Assembly (NCBI GenBank): GCA_903894655.1
Contig: CAITQY010000065.1
Span: forward strand, 1-10,419
Source: an uncultured Gemmatimonadota bacterium
GTDB lineage: Bacteria; Gemmatimonadota; Gemmatimonadetes; Gemmatimonadales; Gemmatimonadaceae
Direction of reading: 5' to 3'
DNA: 10,419 bases
Shown here: positions 1 through 5,204 of the stretch, piece by piece
How positions within the stretch are numbered: position 1 is the first letter of the stretch
How the letters are laid out: the number at the start of each line of letters is the position of its first letter
The notes under the pieces: generated by a model
What the model saw: the letters and a program-made list of their open reading frames with translations, nothing else
What the model was told of the DNA's origin: nothing
The model's database searches: none
Position numbers and translations under genes: made by a program

Positions 1-20
1 CCTCGACTTAGACGGATAGT

Positions 21-37
21 CAGTGCCACAGGCACTG
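21..37. other. Short perfect hairpin in the gene-free left end
   Basis: A 7-bp perfect stem (CAGTGCC / GGCACTG) closes a 3-base loop (ACA). It lies about 110 bases beyond the stop of the leftmost minus-strand gene, within bases 1-147, where I see no supportable gene. It could be a transcription terminator for the purine operon or for a gene outside the window. Neither strand has a T-run after it, so intrinsic termination is doubtful. The rest of 1-147 shows only a weak bulged stem near 111-138. Confidence 0.25.
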
Positions 38-147
38 CGTACGCGGCCCGTCAAATCGGGGAAACTGCCGCGCACACGTCAGTATCATTGGCTGTCGCGC
101 AATCTGCAAGCCCTGACGAGCGGAATCGCTCAGGCTGTCCGCACGAA

Positions 148-525
148 TCAGAACGGCTTGTAGAGCGCCATGTACACCGCGACGCCCGCGAGCAGTGGGA
201 GCACGAGCAAAAACGGCTTGGCAAGCCCGGGACGACGGTACGGCATCAATACCACGGCGCTGAGGATCACCCACACGATGATTTTGACCCAGAGCCAGCC
301 GGGAAAGTTGGCGCCATGCAGGAAGCCGAGGCGGGCCAACATGCCGAAGCCGCCCAACAGAATCAGAAACGCCCCAATGCCGTGAATAGAACCGACCAGT
401 GGGCGCGTGGAGCTGGTGGTCTTGGTGCCGCCGTTGGCCGCATGTGTTGCGACGCCACCGATGGCGACGAACAACATGGCAATGCCGACGATGTGCAGAA
501 TCTCGTAGAAATCGCGGGGAAACAT
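148..525 (-). CDS. Small four-helix integral membrane protein, function unknown
   Basis: This 125-residue protein has four strongly hydrophobic segments at about residues 7-29, 45-67, 75-95 and 103-121, joined by short polar loops, and almost no soluble part. It has no cleavable signal sequence. H11 and H48 lie in or at the ends of helices 1 and 2, with H28 and H70 at helix ends. This loosely recalls small heme- or copper-associated four-helix proteins, but I see no defining motif and do not assign a family. The ATG at 525 is the first start after the purK stop at 534, 8 bases upstream, so it is probably translated from the purE-purK message. No clear Shine-Dalgarno precedes it. Helix content is secure and function is open. 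Confidence 0.8.
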   Translation of the reverse strand: MFPRDFYEILHIVGIAMLFVAIGGVATHAANGGTKTTSSTRPLVGSIHGIGAFLILLGGFGMLARLGFLHGANFPGWLWVKIIVWVILSAVVLMPYRRPGLAKPFLLVLPLLAGVAVYMALYKPF

Positions 526-533
526 GCGTCAGG

Positions 534-1721
534 TTAGTTGGTGGAGCGGGCGAGCACGGGCTCGTGCACGTCGAAGCTCGCCATGGTGGCCGGCGACAGT
601 CGCCGGTAGCTCTCGAGCACACGCCCGAGGGCCTGTTGTGCACTCTCGCCGACGGCCGAGAGATGCCCCATTTTCCGGCCGCCGCGCGCGCCCGCCTTGC
701 CGTACAAATGCAAACGCGTGCCGGGTACGTCGAGTGCCTGCGTGATGTGCGGCGGCTCGTGCTGCAGCCACACGTCGCCCAGCAGGTTCACGATCGCCGA
801 CGGGGCATGTACGTCGGTGCTGCCCAGCGGCAGGTCACACACGGCGCGCACCAGCTGCTCGAACTGGCTGGTGGCGAGTCCGCGCTCGCTGTGGTGATAG
901 CTGTTGTGCGGCCTCGGTGCGAGCTCGTTCACCAGCAGTTCGCCGTCGGTGGTCACGAAACATTCCACGGCCAGCAGTCCCACGATGCCGATGCGTTCGG
1001 CAATGGCCGATGCGAGCGCCTGTGCCTGGTCCGACATGGCCGACGGGATCATCGCGGGCACCACGGCCCACGTGAGAATGCCGCTGGTGTGGTGGTTGCG
1101 CGACGGCGGATAGACCGCCATTTCGCCGCCCGGACGACGCGCCACCATCACGGAGATCTCGTAATCGATCGATACCATTTTCTCGACGAGGCAGCTGCGG
1201 CTCCCGAGCGCGTCCCACGCACCGGCGGCCTGCGTTGCCTCATGCACGCGGACCTGACCACGCCCGTCGTAGCCGCCATGCGTGGACTTGGCGATGCAGG
1301 CCCCATGCGTGCGCACGGCCTCTTCCACGTCGTGGGCCGAGGTGGCGGCGACGAACGCCCCGAGCGGAAAGCCCTGCGCTTGCAGCCACTGCTTCTGGCG
1401 GATGCGATCCTGGATGATGTACACCGGCGCACGCCCCGGTCGCAGCGCGGTGTGGGCATCGACCGCATCGAGGACATCCGGATGAATCTGCTCGATTTCG
1501 AGCGTGACCACATCGCATCCCTTCGCGAGCTCGACGGCCGCGGCGATGTCGTTGAAGGGCGCGGTGATCGTGCGTGATGCCACGGCGCGCGAGGCACAGG
1601 TCGCATCGGGATCGAGCACCTGAATGTCGTACCCCATGGAGCGCGCGGCGAACGCGGTCATGCGTCCCAACTGTCCACCACCGAGAAACCCGATGGTGGC
1701 TCCCGGAAGAATGGGTGTCAC
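534..1721 (-). CDS. purK: N5-carboxyaminoimidazole ribonucleotide synthase (PurK)
   Basis: PurK uses ATP and bicarbonate to carboxylate AIR to N5-CAIR, the sixth stage of de novo purine synthesis in the cytoplasm. The 395-residue product has the ATP-grasp layout. An N-terminal nucleotide-fold loop GGGQLGRM lies at about residues 14-21. The central glycine-rich ATP lid HGGYDGRGQ is at 148-156, and EKMVSIDYEISV follows near 185-200. E253 and E266 (in VNELAPRPHNS) are the probable Mg ligands. A C-terminal RKMGH motif is typical of PurK. Length matches the family (about 355-395). The start is GTG at 1721. It overlaps the purE stop as GTGA, so translation is probably coupled to purE. No Shine-Dalgarno is visible, which fits coupling. 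Confidence 0.96.
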   Translation of the reverse strand: MTPILPGATIGFLGGGQLGRMTAFAARSMGYDIQVLDPDATCASRAVASRTITAPFNDIAAAVELAKGCDVVTLEIEQIHPDVLDAVDAHTALRPGRAPVYIIQDRIRQKQWLQAQGFPLGAFVAATSAHDVEEAVRTHGACIAKSTHGGYDGRGQVRVHEATQAAGAWDALGSRSCLVEKMVSIDYEISVMVARRPGGEMAVYPPSRNHHTSGILTWAVVPAMIPSAMSDQAQALASAIAERIGIVGLLAVECFVTTDGELLVNELAPRPHNSYHHSERGLATSQFEQLVRAVCDLPLGSTDVHAPSAIVNLLGDVWLQHEPPHITQALDVPGTRLHLYGKAGARGGRKMGHLSAVGESAQQALGRVLESYRRLSPATMASFDVHEPVLARSTN

Positions 1722-2272
1722 GTGGCCGAGGGGATGAAGTCGATCGCGTTCGGCGCGGCCAGCGGGCGGGACAGCGCCTCCGTGGCCTTGGCCGACCGAC
1801 GCGCGGCCAGCTTATCGCGCAGCGTCGCATTGTCGGCGGCGAGCAACTGCGCGGCAAACAGCGCCGCATTGGCCGCGCCCGGCTTCCCGATGGCGAAGGT
1901 GGCGACCGGCACACCGGCCGGCATCTGCACGATGCTCAGCAGGGCGTCCATGCCATTCAGCGGCGTGGCGACCACCGGCACGCCGAGCACGGGCACCAGC
2001 GTCTTCGCGGCGAGCATCCCGGGGAGGTGAGCGGCGCCACCGGCCCCAGCGATGATCGCCCGCAACCCGCGCGGGAACGCCGTTTCGGCGTATTCGAACA
2101 GCCAGTCGGGGGTGCGATGCGCCGACACGACGCGCGCCTCGTAGGGGATGCCGAGCTCGGCGAGAATCTCGCAAGCGGGGGCGAGCGTGTCGAAATCGCT
2201 TGCGCTTCCCATGACCACACCGATCAGTGGCGTGGTCGCGGCAGCGATCGAGCTGTCGGCAGCAGCGGTCAC
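1718..2272 (-). CDS. purE: N5-carboxyaminoimidazole ribonucleotide mutase (PurE, class I)
   Basis: PurE moves the carboxyl group of N5-CAIR to carbon 4, giving CAIR, and takes its substrate from PurK. With the start chosen here the protein has 184 residues. The phosphate-binding MGSASD is at about 21-26, SAHRTP at 50-55 (H52 matches the catalytic His of the family), and GGAAHLPGM at 78-86. These motifs and the adjacent purK mark the bacterial class I mutase rather than the class II AIR carboxylase. The reading frame stays open to a GTG at 2356 (212 residues). I chose the GTG at 2272 because GGAG sits 5 bases upstream and because the extra residues are low-complexity and outside the family core. 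The stop overlaps the purK start (GTGA). Confidence 0.95.
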   Translation of the reverse strand: MTAAADSSIAAATTPLIGVVMGSASDFDTLAPACEILAELGIPYEARVVSAHRTPDWLFEYAETAFPRGLRAIIAGAGGAAHLPGMLAAKTLVPVLGVPVVATPLNGMDALLSIVQMPAGVPVATFAIGKPGAANAALFAAQLLAADNATLRDKLAARRSAKATEALSRPLAAPNAIDFIPSAT

Positions 2273-2277
2273 GTGCA

Positions 2278-2281
2278 CTCC
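2278..2281 (-). promoter_or_regulatory. Shine-Dalgarno of purE, decides the start
   Basis: GGAG on the minus strand lies 5 bases before the GTG at 2272. It is one of only two good ribosome-binding sequences in the window and favours the 184-residue PurE over the longer 212-residue reading. Another GTG at 2278 overlaps it and is less likely. Confidence 0.6.
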
Positions 2282-2294
2282 GTGAAGGGGATCC

Positions 2295-2313
2295 GCAGCC
2301 GCAACCGGGCTGC
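2295..2313 (-). other. Hairpin in the purE leader
   Basis: GCAGCC and GGCTGC pair across a 7-base loop, and CC/GG pairs can extend the stem past a 2-base bulge (2293-2317). It lies between the candidate promoter and the purE ribosome-binding site and does not cover that site. I see no match to a purine riboswitch core. It may be a leader stem or chance in GC-rich DNA. Confidence 0.25.
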
Positions 2314-2324
2314 TCGGACGGCGA

Positions 2325-2353
2325 AAGTTACGCGGTCGGGTGACGGCTTCCAA
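2325..2353 (-). promoter_or_regulatory. Candidate promoter for purE-purK
   Basis: On the minus strand TTGGAA (2348-2353) and TAACTT (2325-2330) are separated by exactly 17 bases. They match 4 of 6 and 3 of 6 sigma-70 consensus positions. This would start transcription roughly 45 bases before the purE GTG. The match is weak, and read-through from the upstream small gene is an alternative. Confidence 0.3.
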
Positions 2354-2391
2354 CACCCAGCGCGGTCAAATGGTGCCGCTCGCGTCCGGTG

Positions 2392-2778
2392 TCAGTGAGG
2401 GCCGTCGGCGCCGTCGGATGGGGCGCCCATCGGGCGACGCGTGCGCCAGAAATACCACTCGCGTGCGCGCGTCCAGCCCGCGCTGGCGGCCGCGTCCTCG
2501 CCAAAAACGCAGCCCCCCGACTCCGTAGTGGCCGCCCGAAACATGTCATCGAACTCGCGCAGCAGGTCGCGCGTTTCCGCGCTGGCCGGGCGGCGGCGCA
2601 GGCGCTGCGCAATTTCGTGGCGCACGGCCACGAGCTCGCCGTCTCCCGGCTGGTCGGCGTCCGGCCCGCCGGCGTCCGGTCCGCCGGCGTCCGGTGATTC
2701 GGCGGCGCGCACCAGCGCATCGACCCCGCGCGCCCAAAGCGCCACGAGGGCCGGCAGGTTGACGCGGTCGAGGGTCAT
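2392..2778 (-). CDS. Hypothetical small acidic protein with PDAGG repeats
   Basis: I do not recognise this protein. With the start at ATG 2778 it has 128 residues. A short helical-looking segment (3-27) leads into a proline/glycine/aspartate linker with a five-residue repeat PDAGG (29-33, 34-38, then PDADQ). A charged, probably helical region follows (about 46-80), then a C-terminal part with several aromatic residues (WTRAREWYFWRT). It has no signal peptide or membrane segment. An upstream in-frame ATG at 2820 would add 14 residues, mostly prolines encoded by a C8/C5 tract, and has no ribosome-binding site. Residue composition is more protein-like here than in the overlapping opposite-strand frames, which are arginine/serine/alanine-rich. 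It ends 119 bases before purE and may be co-transcribed. Confidence 0.6.
   Translation of the reverse strand: MTLDRVNLPALVALWARGVDALVRAAESPDAGGPDAGGPDADQPGDGELVAVRHEIAQRLRRRPASAETRDLLREFDDMFRAATTESGGCVFGEDAAASAGWTRAREWYFWRTRRPMGAPSDGADGPH
2656..2695. repeat. 15-bp in-frame tandem repeat
   Basis: The unit GGCGTCCGG(C/T)CCGCC occurs at 2656-2670 and 2671-2685, followed by a 10-base partial copy at 2686-2695. One base differs between the two full copies. On the minus strand it encodes the PDAGG linker repeat of the small acidic protein, so copy changes would keep the frame. Confidence 0.85.
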
Positions 2779-2797
2779 GGGAACCCCGGTGTGCCAA

Positions 2798-2811
2798 GGG
2801 GGGGGCGGGGG
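2798..2811. repeat. G8-C-G5 homopolymeric tract
   Basis: Eight G residues, one C and five G residues lie between the two possible starts (2820 and 2778) of the small acidic gene. Further G-runs at 2772-2774 and 2779-2781 make the stretch a possible G-quadruplex former on the plus strand. Length variation would alter only the longer N-terminus or the promoter spacing. Confidence 0.7.
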
Positions 2812-2828
2812 AAGGCGCATGGATCAAC

Positions 2829-2850
2829 GATAACCGCGGCGCACGTTATC
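2829..2850. promoter_or_regulatory. Inverted repeat in divergent promoter region
   Basis: GATAAC (2829-2834) and GTTATC (2845-2850) form perfect 6-bp arms around a 10-base spacer. The repeat sits between the small acidic gene and the diguanylate cyclase gene, with half-sites 16 bases apart start to start. The geometry suits a dimeric regulator, but no regulator gene is nearby to assign. Chance occurrence is possible. Confidence 0.3.
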
Positions 2851-2931
2851 TTGCCCACTGTCGCGCTACCGGCCGCTTCCACTACCGCATCGGGTTCGTG
2901 ATTCGCCCTCTGTCTCCCGCATTCTCGATAT

Positions 2932-4221
2932 ATGCTCACGTCTGAGTCGCCCGACGCGCCCACCCTGCTCAGACCCGTCCGTCGGTGGGTTCAGCGTACG
3001 CGCGCGGCGGTCGCCGAACTGGACGAGCACTCGCTGCTCCGCAGCTTGTCGCCCGGGCTGCGCGCGGGATCTCTCGCGCAGTTGGCGCGGGAGCGCGCGA
3101 GCCGTATCGCGGCCATCGGGTGGCTGGCGTTGCCGCTCATGCTCCTGGTGCTTCGCCTCGACGTCGAGCGCGTCGTGTCCGGTGAGATGTTCCGGGTCGC
3201 GGCCTTTCCGGCGTTTGCCTTCTCGCATCTGCTCATTCTGGCGTCGGCATTCCCCGCCATCCGACTTGCGGCGCGTCGCCGGCGCGATCCTGATGATTCG
3301 GCACCGATACTGCAGGCGATGAGTGTCGGGCTCGTGCTGTTCGGGTTGGCGTTGGGGGCCTGCCTCGCCATGACGCAGGAGTTGAGAAGCGCGGTGGACG
3401 GAGGCGGACGCGTCCAGTTCACCCTCGCGCTGGTCCTTGGCAATCTGCTATATCAGCTGCCCGGTCGCCTGCGGGTGCTCTTCAGTATGGGAACCATGCT
3501 CGTCGCGGTGCTCATCCTCAGCGCCCAGCTTGAAGCGGCGCCGACGTTCGTGTCGGCGCGTATCACGGAAACGCTGGTGATTACCCTGATTTTGGTGCTG
3601 GCCGGAGGCAGCATCCAGTGGCAACGGCTCCGGTCGATCGTGGTCGAACAGCGTCTCGCCGAGCTGACGAGCACCGACGGCCTGACCGGTCTCGCCAGTC
3701 GAAGCCGGGTCGAACAGGAGCTTGCCTACGCGCTGACCTCCGGCCGCCCACTCTCGGTGCTGCTGCTCGACGTGGACCGCTTCAAGGCGATTAACGACAC
3801 CTTCGGGCATAAAACCGGTGACGACGTGTTGCGCTTGCTCGCCAAGATTTTGCAACAGCGGGGTCGCGCACGTGACCTGGTGGGGCGCTGGGGCGGTGAA
3901 GAGTTCCTGATCGTCTGTGAGGACACGCCGTCGTCAGGCGCCGTGATCCTGGCGGATCAGCTGCGGCACCGCATCGCGATTCAGGACTTCCCGTGGGTTG
4001 GGCAGTGCACCGCAAGCTTCGGTGTCGCGGAAAGCGTGCCCGGAGACACCGTCGAGACGTTGGTCGACCGGGCCGATCGGGCGATGTACGCGGCCAAGCG
4101 TGACGGCCGCAACCGCGTGGTCGACTTAGCAGTGCCGCAGCTCGTGCGCCCCAGTGTCCCGCCAGCATTGAAGCGGTCCACGGACACGCCCCCTTCGACG
4201 CAGTCGCACGCGGCCTCGTAG
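2932..4221 (+). CDS. Membrane diguanylate cyclase (GGDEF domain)
   Basis: It is predicted to make cyclic di-GMP from two GTP at the inner membrane. The 429 residues comprise a soluble N-terminal stretch (1-58), about six membrane segments (59-76, 88-107, 129-147, 162-176, 183-199, 212-228), a short linker, and a GGDEF domain (about 244-405). A Pro/Ser/Thr-rich tail ends the protein. In the catalytic domain I see STDGLTGLASR (247-257), the metal-binding D280 within LDVDRFKAIND, and the active-site signature GGEEF at 321-325. The product-inhibition site RxxD (R312-D315) lies exactly five residues before it, so activity and feedback control should both be intact. No EAL domain is present. The membrane region is not one I can name, and its signal is unknown. 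The ATG at 2932 has no Shine-Dalgarno. Confidence 0.93.
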   Translation: MLTSESPDAPTLLRPVRRWVQRTRAAVAELDEHSLLRSLSPGLRAGSLAQLARERASRIAAIGWLALPLMLLVLRLDVERVVSGEMFRVAAFPAFAFSHLLILASAFPAIRLAARRRRDPDDSAPILQAMSVGLVLFGLALGACLAMTQELRSAVDGGGRVQFTLALVLGNLLYQLPGRLRVLFSMGTMLVAVLILSAQLEAAPTFVSARITETLVITLILVLAGGSIQWQRLRSIVVEQRLAELTSTDGLTGLASRSRVEQELAYALTSGRPLSVLLLDVDRFKAINDTFGHKTGDDVLRLLAKILQQRGRARDLVGRWGGEEFLIVCEDTPSSGAVILADQLRHRIAIQDFPWVGQCTASFGVAESVPGDTVETLVDRADRAMYAAKRDGRNRVVDLAVPQLVRPSVPPALKRSTDTPPSTQSHAAS

Positions 4222-4230
4222 CGCCACCGC

Positions 4231-4283
4231 ATCCGGACGGACGCGATCAGCACCGTCGCGTCCATCCGCATGGAGGGATGCGG
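4231..4283. terminator. Hairpin region between convergent genes, probable terminator
   Basis: Arms 4231-4246 and 4256-4271 pair over 16 positions with two mismatches around a 9-base loop. A second stem, CCGCAT / ATGCGG (4266-4271 with 4278-4283, 6-base loop), shares part of the right arm. CCGCATCC at 4228-4235 could also pair with GGATGCGG at 4276-4283. The element lies just after the diguanylate cyclase stop (4221) and directly before the last codon of the opposing sulfurtransferase gene (4284). It could serve both directions. The tail on the plus strand (CTACTTCTT) is only moderately T-rich. Confidence 0.5.
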
Positions 4284-5204
4284 CTACTTCTTGGGGGGTC
4301 CGACCACCGGCAGGCGCTCCGTGCCGCTCCATTCCTGAAACGATCCGTCGAACATGCGCGCGTCGTGCCCCAGCATCGTCGCCACGAACCACAACAGCGT
4401 GGCCTGCTGCCCGATGTGGCAATACGTGATCACCGGCTTGCTCTGGTCCACGCCCGCGTCGGCGAACAGCGTTTTCAATTCGCCGATCGACTTCAGGTAG
4501 CCGTTGGTGCTCACGCTCGAGAGTGGCACGTTCACCGCCGTCGGGATGTGACCAGCACGCGGATACCCGCCGCCGTCACCGTTGTAGAATCGCGTGAGGC
4601 GGGCGTCGATGATGTGCCGCGTGCTGTCCTTCGTGGCCGCTTCCACCTGCGCGATGGTGGCGATGATATCCGGGCGCAGCTTCGGCGTGAACGTCACCAC
4701 CGGCGCTGCCGCCGGCGCCGCGGTCGTTACCGCCCGCGACTCGCTCTTCCACGCCTGGTAGCCGCCGTTCATCAGCGAAATGCGATCCATCGCGCCCAGA
4801 TACGCGAGCGTGATGAACACGCGCGTCGCCGATTGCAGCGCGCCGTCGTGCGGGATCACGATCACGCGGGTGCGGTCGCCAATGCCGTTGCGCACGGCCC
4901 ACGCGGTGAGCTGCTCCGCGCCGGCCAGCTGCAGCGTGAGGCCACCCGGCACGGTCGGCAGTGACACGTCATCGAGCGACGTGTGCCGCGCGCCCACCAT
5001 GTGCCCGCTGTCATACTGCGCCTTGGTGCCCACGTGCAGCATCACGAGATCGCGATCGTTCTGGTGCTCGGCCAGCCACGCCGTAGTCACGAGCATATTC
5101 GCCGGGTTCGGCGTGGGCATCGCGCGCGGTGGCGCGCGATGGCAGGCGCCGACCGCCAGCGTGCTGGAGCCCAAGAGCGTTGCGAGGATCAGACGGCGCA
5201 TCAT
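4284..5204 (-). CDS. Lipoprotein two-domain sulfurtransferase (rhodanese family)
   Basis: The family moves sulfane sulfur from a donor to an acceptor through a cysteine persulfide. The 306-residue protein starts with a lipoprotein signal: MMRR, a hydrophobic core, and the lipobox-like VGAC with lipidated C21. It should therefore be membrane-anchored on the outer side. Two rhodanese domains follow. The N-terminal one (about 37-150) has proline where the active cysteine would align (IPHDG) and is structural. The C-terminal one (about 175-300) has the catalytic C262 in the loop CHIGQQA. That loop lacks the basic residue found after the cysteine in thiosulfate-type CRKGVT loops, so the donor may not be thiosulfate. 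The start ATG overlaps the M16 stop as ATGA, implying coupled translation. Confidence 0.88.
   Translation of the reverse strand: MMRRLILATLLGSSTLAVGACHRAPPRAMPTPNPANMLVTTAWLAEHQNDRDLVMLHVGTKAQYDSGHMVGARHTSLDDVSLPTVPGGLTLQLAGAEQLTAWAVRNGIGDRTRVIVIPHDGALQSATRVFITLAYLGAMDRISLMNGGYQAWKSESRAVTTAAPAAAPVVTFTPKLRPDIIATIAQVEAATKDSTRHIIDARLTRFYNGDGGGYPRAGHIPTAVNVPLSSVSTNGYLKSIGELKTLFADAGVDQSKPVITYCHIGQQATLLWFVATMLGHDARMFDGSFQEWSGTERLPVVGPPKK

Noticed and set aside
111..138. Bulged hairpin just past the four-helix protein gene as a terminator
   Set aside because: The stem has a 3-base bulge and only short helices, and no T-run follows on the minus strand. This is not enough to call termination.
20..643. 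207-codon minus-strand open frame over the left end
   Set aside because: It overlaps both the purK 3' end and the four-helix protein in another frame, and its product is low-complexity Arg/His/Pro. The four-helix reading is far more protein-like.
399..1577. 392-codon plus-strand open frame opposite purK
   Set aside because: It lies antisense to a purK gene with complete family motifs. Its translation is rich in Arg, Gly and His with no recognisable motif, as expected of a shadow frame in GC-rich DNA.
2441..2833. 130-codon plus-strand open frame opposite the small acidic gene
   Set aside because: Its Arg/Ser/Ala/Pro composition is typical of antisense frames, and it begins without a ribosome-binding site. 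The minus-strand frame is better balanced, though this locus is the least certain in the window.
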